NCBI RefSeq assembly: GCF_033949425.1
Contig: NZ_JAXAVX010000012.1
Coordinates: 40,834 to 104,833 of the forward strand
Reading direction: 5' to 3'
Length of the DNA: 64,000 nt
Source of the DNA: Patulibacter brassicae
Lineage (GTDB): Bacteria > Actinomycetota > Thermoleophilia > Solirubrobacterales > Solirubrobacteraceae
A program made the position numbers and the translations under genes. The notes under the pieces were generated by a model. That model ran no database searches and had not been told where the DNA came from. It worked only from the letters and a program-made list of their open reading frames with translations. Of this stretch, positions 17,573 to 26,419 are shown piece after piece (within the stretch, counting starts at the first letter, position 1; each line of letters begins with the position of its first letter).

Positions 17573-18826
17573 ATGGCCACCACCCTCGACCAGATCGACC
17601 TTGCGACGCGGGCGTTCTGGGCCCAGACCCCCGACGAGATCGACGCGGCGTTCACGGTGCTGCGGCGCGAGAACCCCGTCCCGTGGAGCGGACCGGCCGA
17701 GTCCGACCTGTTGCCGCCCGAGCTCAACACCCAGGGCTTCTGGTCGCTGACGAAGTACGACGACATCCGCTTCGCCAGCCGCCATCCCGACGTCTTCTCC
17801 TCGGCCGAGGGGATCACGATGGAGACCTTCGACCCGCTGATGACGCAGGCAGCGCAGTCGTTCATCGCGATGGACGACCCGCGCCACGCCGAGCTGCGCG
17901 GAATCACGATGGAGGCGTTCAAGCCGGCGAACATGAAGCGGATGGGCGACTGGGTCCGCGGCCACGCCCGCGATCTGATCGACGAGATGGCCCCGCTGGG
18001 CGAGGGCGACTTCGTCGAGCTCGTCTCCAAGCAGCTCCCCGGCCGGATCTTCGGCAGCTTCTTCGGGCTGCCGGCGGGCGAGGTCCACGACCGCACGATC
18101 GACGCCGCCCAGCGCCTGCTCTCGTGGTCCGATCCCGCGGCGACGAAGGGGAAGACCGGCCTCGAGCACTTCGTCGAGGCCGTGATGGAGCTCCATGAGA
18201 TCGCCGCCCTGCTGACCGATCAGCGCCGCGCCGAGCCCGGCGACGACCTCATGACCTGGGTGATCCAGGCCGAGTTCGAGGGCCAGCGGATGGACGACGA
18301 CGAGATCGCGGCGTTCTTCGTGCTCCTCGCCGTGGCCGCGAACGACACCACCCGCCACGCCTCCGCGCACGCGATCAACGTCTTCGCGCAGCACCCCGTG
18401 CAGAAGGCGCTGCTGATCGAGGACATCGACGGCCGCGTGGAAGGCGCCGTCGAGGAGGTCCTGCGCTGGGCGTCGCCGCTGCTGCACATGCGCCGCACCG
18501 CGACGCAGGACGTGACGATCGGCGACGCCGAGATCAAGGCCGGCGACAAGGTCGTGCTCTGGTACTGCTCCGGCAACCGCGACGAGGACGCGTTCCCCGA
18601 CCCGTTCTCCTTCGACATCCTGCGGCCGAAGAACCGCCACGTCGCGTTCGGGGGCGGCGGCCCGCACTACTGCCTCGGGGCGGCGCTGGCCCGCACGATG
18701 CTGCGCTCGCTGCTGTCGGAGGTCTACACCCGGATCCCCGACATCACCGGCGAGCCCGAGTGGCTGGCGCTGAACTTCATCAACGGCATCGAGCGGATGC
18801 CGTGCACCTGGACGCCGCCGCGATGA
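17573..18826 (+). CDS. Cytochrome P450 (CYP124/125/142-like group)
   Basis: 417 residues from ATG 17573, preceded by AAGGAGGAG. I-helix VAANDTTRHA with Asp258-Thr-Thr (Asn in the place of the usual Gly), ExxR at Glu295-Arg298, and haem loop FGGGGPHYCLG with ligand Cys367. General style matches actinobacterial P450s acting on sterol side chains or methyl-branched fatty acids. Its stop overlaps the start of the LuxR regulator (ATGA). No ferredoxin gene adjoins, so it must borrow redox partners; a ferredoxin and reductase are encoded at 38-41 kb. Confidence 0.93.
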   Translation: MATTLDQIDLATRAFWAQTPDEIDAAFTVLRRENPVPWSGPAESDLLPPELNTQGFWSLTKYDDIRFASRHPDVFSSAEGITMETFDPLMTQAAQSFIAMDDPRHAELRGITMEAFKPANMKRMGDWVRGHARDLIDEMAPLGEGDFVELVSKQLPGRIFGSFFGLPAGEVHDRTIDAAQRLLSWSDPAATKGKTGLEHFVEAVMELHEIAALLTDQRRAEPGDDLMTWVIQAEFEGQRMDDDEIAAFFVLLAVAANDTTRHASAHAINVFAQHPVQKALLIEDIDGRVEGAVEEVLRWASPLLHMRRTATQDVTIGDAEIKAGDKVVLWYCSGNRDEDAFPDPFSFDILRPKNRHVAFGGGGPHYCLGAALARTMLRSLLSEVYTRIPDITGEPEWLALNFINGIERMPCTWTPPR

Positions 18827-20061
18827 GGACGCCGGGGGTCCCGCGACCGGCGGCCCCGGCCGCTGGCCCGTCCGAGCGCCCCTGGCCGCGGAACGCCCCG
18901 CCGGTCGGGCCGCGCGCCCGGCGCGAGGTCGACGAGCTCCTCGCGACCGCGGGACCGCTGCTCGGCGTCGACGGAACGATCAGCCCCCTGGACCTCGAGT
19001 CGACGCGAGCGCTGCTGGAGCGGACGTGGCGCGACGCGCTGGCCGTCCTCGACGCCGCGACCCCCGCCCGTCGCTCGCGCCTCATCGACGTGCTGGGCCG
19101 CTGCCGCGAGCTGGACCGCGACCTGGAGCACCACCTGACGGACGCGCGTGCCGCCTCGCTCGCGCGCGTCCGGGCGGCGCTGGAGCTCCTCTCCGACGCC
19201 GAGAGCCTCGCCCAGGTCCTCGACCGGGGGCCGGTGGCGGCCGCGCGGCTCGGCTTCGATCGCAGCCTCCTGTCGGCCGTCGAGCGCGGCTGCTTCGTCC
19301 CGCGGTCGTGCTTCATGGGCGAGGACCGTGAGCGGGCCGAGCACCTCGTACGGGTCGGTCGGGACGAGCCGCGACGGCTCGACGGCTCCCTGCGCGAGAC
19401 GACGCTCGTCCGGCGCCGAGAGGCGATCGTCGTCGACGACGTCCAGACCGACCCGCTGGTGCACCGCCGGATGGCCGAGGTCTCGGAGGCGCGCAGCTAC
19501 GCCGCCGCCCCGGTCCTGCTCGAGGGACGGGTCGCGGGGTTCCTGCACGCTGACCACCACGCCCGCAGGCGCGCGGTCAGCGGCCTGGACCGCGACGCGC
19601 TGTGGATGTTCGCCGACGCCTACGGCCGGGCGCTGGAGCGCGCCCTGCAGGCCACGCGCCTGCGCGAGTTGGAGCGGGCGGTCGAGGGCGCCCATCGCGA
19701 GACGCTCGCCGCGCTGCGCGCGACCGGCGTCGAGGCGCTCGGGCTCGGCGAGGTGCGCACGACGCGCCCGCTCGCCCCGGTGGCGCCGCTGCTGCCGCGG
19801 GAGGAGCCGGCAGCGCCGGCGGCCCTGACCCGGCGCGAGCTGGAGGTCGTGCGGCTGCTCGCCGCGGGCGAGACGAACGCCGGGATCGCCGCGCGCCTCG
19901 TCATCTCGGCGGGCACCGCGAAGACGCACGTCAAGCACATCCTGCGCAAGCTCGGCGCCGCGAACCGCGCCGAGGCCGTATCGCGCTTCCTGCAGCTCGA
20001 GCGCGACGCCGAGCGGCGTGCGGCGGGCGGGGAGCCCGCCGCGCGCCGCGCCCTGGGGTAG
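18823..20061 (+). CDS. LuxR-family regulator with a GAF-like sensor domain
   Basis: 412 residues from ATG 18823, coupled to the P450 gene. Residues about 60-130 are helical; about 150-290 look like a GAF domain (YAAAPVLLEGRVAGFLHADH). The C-terminal 335-390 is a clear LuxR/GerE helix-turn-helix (LTRRELEVVRLLAAGETNAG, then SAGTAKTHVKHILRKL). Coupling suggests it senses a small molecule and regulates the P450 or the divergent GMC/acyl-CoA synthetase genes. A bidirectional hairpin terminator follows at once. Confidence 0.88.
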   Translation: MRTPGVPRPAAPAAGPSERPWPRNAPPVGPRARREVDELLATAGPLLGVDGTISPLDLESTRALLERTWRDALAVLDAATPARRSRLIDVLGRCRELDRDLEHHLTDARAASLARVRAALELLSDAESLAQVLDRGPVAAARLGFDRSLLSAVERGCFVPRSCFMGEDRERAEHLVRVGRDEPRRLDGSLRETTLVRRREAIVVDDVQTDPLVHRRMAEVSEARSYAAAPVLLEGRVAGFLHADHHARRRAVSGLDRDALWMFADAYGRALERALQATRLRELERAVEGAHRETLAALRATGVEALGLGEVRTTRPLAPVAPLLPREEPAAPAALTRRELEVVRLLAAGETNAGIAARLVISAGTAKTHVKHILRKLGAANRAEAVSRFLQLERDAERRAAGGEPAARRALG

Positions 20062-20074
20062 ACCCCCAGGGGTG

Positions 20075-20098
20075 CGCCCCGGCCGCTCGGCCGGGGCG
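20075..20098. terminator. Bidirectional terminator-like hairpin
   Basis: CGCCCCGGCC-GCTC-GGCCGGGGCG forms a perfect 10-bp stem with a 4-base loop, centred between two convergent genes (LuxR regulator ending 20061, aldehyde dehydrogenase ending 20107). Confidence 0.75.
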
Positions 20099-20106
20099 GG
20101 CGGCGC

Positions 20107-21573
20107 CTACGCCGCCGGGGCGGGCGGGTGGTAGATCGACTGCAGCTGTTGGTAGGCCGCCAGCCCCTCCGGACCGAGCTCCCGTCCGATCCCGCTGGCC
20201 TTCACGCCCCCGAACGGCGCCGCCGGATCGAGCATGAAGTGGTTGATCCCGATGCTGCCGGTCTGGACCCGCGTGGCGACCGCCTGACCGCGCTCGGGAT
20301 CGCTCGTCCAGACCGAGCCGCCGAGCCCGTAGTCGGAGTCATTGGCGATCGTGGTCGCGTCGTCGACGCCGTCGTACGGGATGACCGCCAGCACCGGACC
20401 GAAGATCTCCTCGCGGCTGACGGTCGCCCGGTTGTCGACGTCGGCGAAGATCGTCGGCCGCACGAAGAACCCGCGGTCCTGCGCCGCCGGGGTCCCGCCG
20501 GCCACGACGCGCCCGCCCTCTGCGCGGCCGGTGGCGACGTACCCCTCGACGCGGTCGCGCTGGCGGGCGGAGGCGAGCGGTCCGATCTGGGTCGCCGGGT
20601 CCAGCGCGTCGCCGACCACGAGCCCGTCGGCGAGCGCGCCGAGCAGGACGACGACCTCGTCGTAGCGCTCCCGCGGCGCCAGGACGCGCGTGCCGAGGAA
20701 GCAGGTCTGGCCGTTGTTCAGCAGCGTCGCCCCGAACAGCTCCTCGACCGAGGACGCCAGGTCGGCGTCGTCCAGGACGATCGCCGCCGACTTGCCGCCG
20801 AGCTCGAGCGTCACCGGGCGCAGCAGCCCGCCGCAGGCCGTGGCGATCGCCCGCCCGGCCGCCGTGGAGCCGGTGAAGGCGACCTTGTCGATCCCCGGGT
20901 GCGAGACGAGGTACGCGCCGACCTCCCGACCGGCGGGCACGATGCTCACGACGCCCTCCGGGATGCCGGACTCCTCGATCGCCTCGGCGAGCAGCTGCGC
21001 GTCGAGGACCGTCTCGGGGCTCGGCTTCACGACGACCGAGCATCCCGCCGCCAGGGCGGGCGCGAGCTTGAACATCGTCAGGACCTGCGGGAAGTTCCAC
21101 GGCACGATCGCCGCGACGACGCCGATCGGGCCGCGCCGGACGTGGATCCGCCCGCCGAGCAGGCCGACGCGGTCCTCCGCCTCCGGCAGCTGCCGCACGA
21201 GGCCGGCGTAGTAGCGGGCGAGGAGCCCCGGGAAGACCGCCTCGGTCTGCTCGGCGATCGCGATCGGCATCCCGTTCTGCTGCGCCACGCGGCGCGCGAT
21301 CTGCGGGCCGCGGGCGTCGAGGGCGTCGGCGAGCCGCTCGAGCGTCGCGGCGCGGCGCTCGGGCTCCCACGTCGCCCAGCCCGTCGGATCCTCGAACGCG
21401 CGGCGGGCCGCGGCGACGGCGGCGTCGACGTCGGCGTTCGTCGCCTCGGGCACCGAGCCGATCGGCTCCTCGGTGCTGGCCGAGATCACCGCGATCCGGT
21501 GCCCGCCGCGCGGGGCGACCCACGCGCCGCCGATGAAGAGGTGCTGCTGGTCGATGGTCGTCTGCGTGCTCAT
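20107..21573 (-). CDS. NAD(P)-dependent aldehyde dehydrogenase
   Basis: 488 residues. Rossmann signature FTGSTAAGRAI, general-base Glu257 in LELGGKS, catalytic Cys291 in NNGQTCFLGTR, and EEIFGPVL: a complete class-3-fold aldehyde dehydrogenase. Located 24 bases downstream of the carotenoid-oxygenase gene, whose products are aldehydes, so it probably oxidises the apocarotenal or aromatic aldehyde to the acid. The pair should be transcribed from the TetR-controlled promoter near 23.1 kb. Confidence 0.94.
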   Translation of the reverse strand: MSTQTTIDQQHLFIGGAWVAPRGGHRIAVISASTEEPIGSVPEATNADVDAAVAAARRAFEDPTGWATWEPERRAATLERLADALDARGPQIARRVAQQNGMPIAIAEQTEAVFPGLLARYYAGLVRQLPEAEDRVGLLGGRIHVRRGPIGVVAAIVPWNFPQVLTMFKLAPALAAGCSVVVKPSPETVLDAQLLAEAIEESGIPEGVVSIVPAGREVGAYLVSHPGIDKVAFTGSTAAGRAIATACGGLLRPVTLELGGKSAAIVLDDADLASSVEELFGATLLNNGQTCFLGTRVLAPRERYDEVVVLLGALADGLVVGDALDPATQIGPLASARQRDRVEGYVATGRAEGGRVVAGGTPAAQDRGFFVRPTIFADVDNRATVSREEIFGPVLAVIPYDGVDDATTIANDSDYGLGGSVWTSDPERGQAVATRVQTGSIGINHFMLDPAAPFGGVKASGIGRELGPEGLAAYQQLQSIYHPPAPAA

Positions 21574-21596
21574 GGTGCTCGTGCGCTCCTCGTCGC

Positions 21597-23056
21597 TCAC
21601 GCCCCGACGCGGTCGCCGAAGAACTGGGCGTGGAAGTTGAACGGCAGGTGATGGGGCAGCTCGGCGCGGGCGATCTCCGACAGGTCGCGCGCGTCGAGGA
21701 CGACGAGGAACGACCGGCCGGCGTGCGAGTCCAGGACGACGCTCAGCACCGCGCCCTCGTCCTCGTGCTCGGCGTCGGGCGCCGGGACGAAGATCGGCTC
21801 GCCCGGGTAGCACCCCGGCTGTGCCACTCGTGGTGCTCGCCCGAGTCGACGTCGAGCTTCACCACCGCGTCGAACCAGTCGCTCTCGGCGTCGCGGTAGG
21901 CCGCGAGGTAGGCGTACTGGTAGTGGAAGGTGTTGCGGCTGTCGTTGATCCGCGGGAACTCGACGCGGAGGTCGGCGATCCGTCGCTCGACGGCCGCGCC
22001 GCCGTTCAGGGGCAGCCGGTAGCGGGTCGGCGCGCCGCAGAAGACCGCGTGGTGGTCGGGATCGCGGAGCTTCTCGATCTCCATGTCCCAGACGCACTGC
22101 GGGGAGTCCATGGTGACGATGTCGACGACGATCTCGTCACCGTCCTCGTAGGCGTTGATCGTGTGCCAGAAGAAGAAGGGCTGCGCCGCGTGCGTGCTGT
22201 GGACCTTGCCGGTTCGGCGGTCCACGACGGCGAACCGCGCGCCGTCCTCAGGGTGCCAGTCCAGGCACTCGGTGAACTTGCCCGACCGCAGGATCCCCGG
22301 CAGCGAGTAGCTCAGCGGCTGCAGCGGCAGCACGACGTAGTGCTCCGTCATCGCGAAGCTGTGCATGTACTCCGGGGGCCGGCCGGCCGGCGCGCTGCCG
22401 ATCGGCCGGCGGCGGGCCTGCGCGTCGATCGCGTCAATCCGGTGCTCGTTGCGCACGCCGAGCCGAGCGACGACCGTCACCATCTCGGTCCCCTCGGCGG
22501 GATCGAACTGCATGTGGTCGTAGAGGACGTGGGCGTCGCGGCTGTCGTGCCCCATGTCGGCGAAGCCGAGCGTGTCGAGCGTGTCGGGGTCGAACTCCAG
22601 CGGAAACGGCGCCTCCGTGGCCATGAAGTACCGCTCGCCGAAGCGCGCGATGTTGATGTTCGGCTCGAAGTGCCCGTCGGGGTCGAACATCGTCATGAGG
22701 CGCTTGCCGAGCCGCTTGCACGGGTCGGTGCCGACCGAGATCGTGGCCCGGTAGCGGCCCTGCTCGGCGTCGAGCTTGCGCGGCGTCTGGAGGAAGCGGT
22801 TGGCGTAGGCGACCCGCCCGTCGGCGATCGAGAAGACGTTGAGCATCGCCAACCCGTCGAACCAGTGGCCGAGCTGCTTCTCGCCGACCTCGAACCGCGC
22901 CGGGGTCGCGCGCATGAACGTCCCGGTCAGCCAGTCGGGCAGCGTGCCTCGGACGGGCAGGGCGTCGACGCGGATCTCCTCGTCGAGCGTCGTGTGCCCC
23001 TGCAGGCGCGTGCCGGCCGTCGGCAGCGCTTCGGTCTGGGTGGTGGTCGTCGCCAT
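21597..23056 (-). pseudogene. Carotenoid/stilbene cleavage dioxygenase (RPE65 family) with a frameshift
   Basis: Residues 1-410 are in one frame from ATG 23056 and show RPE65-family features: His-containing MHSFAMTEHYVVLP and FFFWHTINAYEDGDE (iron ligands) and FNPDxxP-like strands. At about 21825 the homology moves to the next frame (GCYPGEPIFVPAPDAEHEDE), which continues to 21597 and holds the last iron-ligand His (LPFNFHAQFF). One C missing in a C-run before GGGG would restore HSPGCYPGE. As written the gene loses its final ligand. The tail is well conserved, so a recent mutation or an assembly indel is likely. Fe(II)-dependent cleavage of conjugated double bonds is the family reaction. Confidence 0.8.
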
Positions 23057-23094
23057 GATGGTCCTCCCCGGTTCGGGACAGGCGGCCCGCGGGC

Positions 23095-23143
23095 CGCTTG
23101 ACATTGTCAAGCGAACTTCCCACGTCGGCGTTGACACTGTCAA
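23095..23143. promoter_or_regulatory. Two TetR-type operators in a divergent promoter
   Basis: CGCTTGACATTGTCAAGCG (23095-23113) is a perfect 9-bp-arm palindrome around one base; TTGACA-C-TGTCAA (23131-23143) is a second copy with matching core. Both lie between the carotenoid-oxygenase start (23056, minus) and the TetR start (23170, plus), and each contains TTGACA, which can serve as a -35 box. Repressor binding here would block both promoters. Confidence 0.75.
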
Positions 23144-23169
23144 GCGGGCGGGCCGTCGATACTGGTCCG

Positions 23170-23754
23170 GTGACGACCGAGACCCGCGCGACGCTCGCCG
23201 ACCGGCTGCTGGACGCCGCAGAGGCCGAGATCGCCGAGCACGGCACGACGGAAATCAGCCTCCGCGCCGTCGCGCGCCGGGCCGAGGTCTCCCACCAGGC
23301 GCCCGGGTTCGCGTTCCGCGACCGCGCCGGCCTGCTCGCCGCGCTCGCGGCGCGCGGCTACCGCTACCTCCAGGAGGAGATCGCCGCGGCGCGCGAGGAC
23401 CAGCCCGAGGACGCCGGGGGACGCGCGGTCCTCGTCGAGATGGGCGTGGCGTACGTTCGCGCCACGACGCGGCGGCCGGCGCTGTTCTGGCTCCTCACGC
23501 GCGTGGACGTCGGCGTCGGCCGACCGGAGCTCGAGGACGCCCGCCGACGGGCCGTCGAGACCCTCGTGGCCGCCGTGCGCGCGGCGATCGCCGACGGCTG
23601 GCACCACGATGCGACGCCGGACGAGCTGGCGACGCTCGCCTGGTCGACCGTCCACGGCCTGGCGGTGCTGCACCGCGACGCGCTCGGCCAGCTGACCGCG
23701 GGCTCGCCGGAGGAGACCGCGCGCGCGACCATGCGCCTGCTGCTGGACCGCTGA
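23170..23754 (+). CDS. TetR/AcrR-family transcriptional regulator of the dioxygenase/ALDH pair
   Basis: 194 residues from the GTG at 23170. An ATG at 23098 would place the N-terminus inside the operator palindromes and is less likely. The DNA-binding region reads ISLRAVARRAEVSHQAPGFAF, a variant with QAPGF in place of the common STFYxHF. The C-terminal part has the WSTVHGLAVLHRDALGQL segment of TetR_C-type ligand domains. Divergent from and very probably controlling the dioxygenase/aldehyde dehydrogenase genes and itself. Confidence 0.88.
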   Translation: MTTETRATLADRLLDAAEAEIAEHGTTEISLRAVARRAEVSHQAPGFAFRDRAGLLAALAARGYRYLQEEIAAAREDQPEDAGGRAVLVEMGVAYVRATTRRPALFWLLTRVDVGVGRPELEDARRRAVETLVAAVRAAIADGWHHDATPDELATLAWSTVHGLAVLHRDALGQLTAGSPEETARATMRLLLDR

Positions 23755-24117
23755 GATCGTTCACCGCAGCGGTCCGGGCGAGCTGACCCGGCGGCCGACG
23801 GCGCGGGTGAGGACGACCGCCGCGCGCATCCGCGATCAAGGACGTGTCCCGTCCGTTGGGTCCGCCGCTCGCGGCGGTGGCGACCGGCCGGTCGGGGCGG
23901 CCACCGCGGGTCGGCCGACCGTGCCGACAGCGATCGGAAGGACGCGCCGACCGTGCTGCTCGGCCCGGCCGTCTCCTTGGCGACCGTCTGCGCCTGCATC
24001 TGGTGAAGGCCTTCGCTCGGCGCCGTGAACGTCGTGCCGTTCCGTGCGCTCTGGGAATCGACGGCCTCCGTCGAGAAGACGACCGGGACCGGCACGTCCC
24101 GGAGGTTCGCACGCCGG
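23755..24117. other. Gap of 363 bases with no supported gene
   Basis: Between a plus-strand and a minus-strand TetR gene, both ending toward it. Frames on both strands lack starts, motifs or coherent composition. A minus-strand stretch near 23960-24090 has protein-like composition but no start or known relative; it may be a remnant. Confidence 0.4.
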
Positions 24118-24786
24118 CTACGCGCCCGAGCCGTCGTCGCGACCGCCGGACCCCGGACGTCCGGTGCCGTCGTAGAGCGTGCTCCAGATGATCGTCGTGA
24201 GCCCGAGCGACAGCTCGGCGAGCGCCGCGTCGTCGGTGTTCGGGAGCAGCTTGCCCATGCCGCGCTCGGCCGTCCACGCGAGCCAGGCGGCGACCGAGGT
24301 CGGGGCCGGGAACGCCCGGACGCTCCCGCGGGCCTGGCCGTGGAGGATGTGCTGCTCGACCTCTCCGGCACCCTCGGTGATCAGCGCGTCGAGGTGCGCG
24401 CGCAGCGCCGGCTCGTAGCCGGCGGCCTCGGTCACCGCGGACATGAGCGCCGCGTGCGGCCGGCACACGACGAGCATGTTCCGGATCGCGTCGTGCACGT
24501 CGTCGTAGCCGGCGTCGGGCGGGAGGTCCCACCAGCCCCTCGCGGCGTCGGTGATGTCCCCGACGACATCCGCGAAGAACTCCTCGAGCAGGTGGCTCTT
24601 GTCGCGGAAGTGGAGATAGAAGGTCGAGCGGGACACCCCGGCGTCGGAGGCGATCTGCTCCACGGTGAGCTCCGAGTACACGGCGCCCTCGTTCAGGCGG
24701 CCCTCGACCCCCTCGAGCAGCCGCCGACGGAACGCCGCGTGACGGATGGCGCGCTTCTCGCTCGCCGACGGAGGGACCGATCGCAT
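24118..24786 (-). CDS. TetR/AcrR-family regulator at the end of the mce/COX operon
   Basis: 222 residues from ATG 24786. Helix-turn-helix: VEQIASDAGVSRSTFYLHFR. The C-terminal domain has GYDDVHDAIRNMLVVCRPHAALM. It lies 12 bases downstream of the multi-TM gene and in the same direction, so it appears to be the last gene of the operon that starts at the YrbE permease (36688). Such placement would couple repressor level to operon expression. Related in style to the TetR at 4204 (SRSTFYVHF), which neighbours mce locus 1. Confidence 0.9.
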   Translation of the reverse strand: MRSVPPSASEKRAIRHAAFRRRLLEGVEGRLNEGAVYSELTVEQIASDAGVSRSTFYLHFRDKSHLLEEFFADVVGDITDAARGWWDLPPDAGYDDVHDAIRNMLVVCRPHAALMSAVTEAAGYEPALRAHLDALITEGAGEVEQHILHGQARGSVRAFPAPTSVAAWLAWTAERGMGKLLPNTDDAALAELSLGLTTIIWSTLYDGTGRPGSGGRDDGSGA

Positions 24787-24798
24787 CGGCCTCCGAGC

Positions 24799-25539
24799 TT
24801 ACGCGGGAGCGGCGGCTGCGGCCGGGTCCTCCGCGCGCATGCGGAGCATCGCCCAGCACATGAGCGGGAACCAGATCGCGAAGACCCCGACCGGGACCCA
24901 GAACGTGAGGAAGCCGTCCCACGCGACCGGCCCGTCGTGGACGAAGACCGCAGCCTGGGCGGGCAGGAAGAGGAACCCGACCCAGAGGTTCACGAACCCG
25001 AGCCACCGCGGGATCAGCGGCACCGGTCGGCGGTCCTGCAGGATCACGACGCCGATCAGCACCACCTGGAGCGTGAAGGGCTGGACCGGCGGGAAGGTCA
25101 TGAGGAAGCCCACGTCGCTGAACGCGCGGACGATCTCGGCCGGCTGGTCCGGGCGGTAGCCGACGGTGGCCAGGAGCAGGAAGTTCCAGCAGAAGAAGAC
25201 CATCCCGAAGGCCCCCATCGAGAACTGGGCGAGCGCGAGGACCGAGGATCCCGCGACGCGGCGCAGCGCCTGGGCGATCCCGGCCGCGAACAGGACGTAC
25301 AGGGCACCGCCCCAGACGCACATCGTCAGCCCCAGGCGCTTGAGCTCCGGGTCCTCCCGCCAGAGGGCGGCGACCTCCTCGGCCCGCATGTCCGGGCTCG
25401 GGGGCGGCACGAACCCGGCCAGGACGCCCCAGCCGACGAGCACGACGACGATCGACGCCGGCCCGCTCCAGGCGAGCAGGCGGAAGCCGCGGCGGCGATC
25501 CCGTTCCTGGAGCAGCGCGAGCTCGGCCGGCGTGCTCAT
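24799..25539 (-). CDS. Multi-spanning membrane protein of the COX III/IV module (unknown function)
   Basis: 246 residues with about six hydrophobic helices. Paralogue of the protein at 6317-7144: shared EEVAALW-type loop, LAQFSMGAFG, IPRWLGFVNLWVGF and GPVAWDGFLTFW. ATG at 25539 overlaps the stop of the COX IV-like gene (ATGA). Here the order is COX III, COX IV, multi-TM, whereas near 6 kb it is multi-TM, COX III, COX IV, so the module was rearranged but kept together. No family or function known. Confidence 0.75.
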   Translation of the reverse strand: MSTPAELALLQERDRRRGFRLLAWSGPASIVVVLVGWGVLAGFVPPPSPDMRAEEVAALWREDPELKRLGLTMCVWGGALYVLFAAGIAQALRRVAGSSVLALAQFSMGAFGMVFFCWNFLLLATVGYRPDQPAEIVRAFSDVGFLMTFPPVQPFTLQVVLIGVVILQDRRPVPLIPRWLGFVNLWVGFLFLPAQAAVFVHDGPVAWDGFLTFWVPVGVFAIWFPLMCWAMLRMRAEDPAAAAAPA

Positions 25540-25805
25540 CGGAGCACCAGCACGGCGACGAGCACGGCGCACACCACGACCGTCCACGCCTGCACCGCGA
25601 GGCGCAGGCGACGATCGGCGGAGCGCAGGTCCATGAACTCGCGGGCGATGACCCAGATCTTCAGGAAGCCGATCACGAGGACGACCGCCCCGGCGGCCTC
25701 GGCCGAGGTGGCGCCGTCCTCGCGACTGACGAAGAGCGACAGCACGGTCGCCGCGACGAGGCCGGCCCAGACGAGGGCGAGGCGCCCCTGGAGGTAGGAG
25801 AGCAT
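25536..25805 (-). CDS. Prokaryotic cytochrome c oxidase subunit IV-like membrane protein
   Basis: 89 residues, three hydrophobic helices, central FLKIWVIAREFMDLRSAD matching the COX4-pro pattern seen in the paralogue at 5464-5730. Coupled on both sides (TGATG with COX III, ATGA with the multi-TM gene). No oxidase subunit I or II in the window; role probably accessory to an oxidase or a different complex. Confidence 0.85.
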   Translation of the reverse strand: MLSYLQGRLALVWAGLVAATVLSLFVSREDGATSAEAAGAVVLVIGFLKIWVIAREFMDLRSADRRLRLAVQAWTVVVCAVLVAVLVLR

Positions 25806-26419
25806 CAGTGCACGAAGTAGAGGAGCGGGAAGAGCGCGACCCACAGGAGGTCGACGAGGTGCCAGTAGCTCACCGCCGACTCCGCGTCGCGCTCGACGAC
25901 GGCGGGATCCGGCTGCCGGCGCAGCGCGCGGAGGACGAAGAGCAGCGCGCCGAGACCGACCAGGACGTGCAGCATGTGCAGCCCGGTCAGCACGAAGTAC
26001 CACATGAAGAAGTCCCCGGACGCCGGGGTGGCACCGCTGCCGGCCTTGTCGATCCACTCCGCGCTCTTCAGGACGACGAAGAGGAGCCCGCAGGCGAGCG
26101 TCGCCCGGACCAGGCCGCGCGCGGCGACGCGATCCCCCGCCGCGAGCGCGCGCGGGACCGCGGCGGCCAGCCACGAGCTCGTGAGCAGGACGACGGTGTT
26201 GATCGTGCCCAGCGCGAGGCTGAGCGAGCCCTGCGCGTCGGTGAAGGCGCGGGGCTGCTCGGCGCGCACCTCGAGGTACGCGACGAAGAGGACGGCGAAC
26301 ACGAGCAGCTCGCCGCCGATGAAGAGCCAGGTGCCGAGCTCGCCCGGGATCCGTCGTGCGTCGTCCGCACGAGCGATCGGGGCCGATGGCGCCTCGGCCG
26401 GTCGGTCGACGGTGGTCAC
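25805..26419 (-). CDS. Cytochrome c oxidase subunit III-like (NorE-like) membrane protein
   Basis: 204 residues from the GTG at 26419, which overlaps the stop of the last mce gene (GTGA). Contains PGELGTWLFIGGELLVF, WYFVLTGLHMLHVLVGL and the C-terminal WHLVDLLWVALFPLLYFVH, all hallmarks of the COX III family; about five helices. Translational coupling to an mce gene is unusual and joins respiration-type subunits to a lipid importer in one transcript. Paralogue at 5730-6320. Confidence 0.87.
   Translation of the reverse strand: MTTVDRPAEAPSAPIARADDARRIPGELGTWLFIGGELLVFAVLFVAYLEVRAEQPRAFTDAQGSLSLALGTINTVVLLTSSWLAAAVPRALAAGDRVAARGLVRATLACGLLFVVLKSAEWIDKAGSGATPASGDFFMWYFVLTGLHMLHVLVGLGALLFVLRALRRQPDPAVVERDAESAVSYWHLVDLLWVALFPLLYFVH

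Noticed and set aside
14144..18667. Open frame of about 1500 codons joining the acyl-CoA synthetase with upstream sequence
   Set aside because: Only the part from 15823 is homologous to a known family; the rest is antisense to P450 and out of frame with the GMC gene.
23098..23169. Upstream ATG for the TetR gene at 23170
   Set aside because: It would translate through the operator palindromes and add residues unlike TetR N-termini; the GTG at 23170 gives a normal length.
24025..25797. Plus-strand frame of 590 codons opposite TetR/COX genes
   Set aside because: Antisense to well-supported genes; no recognisable domain.
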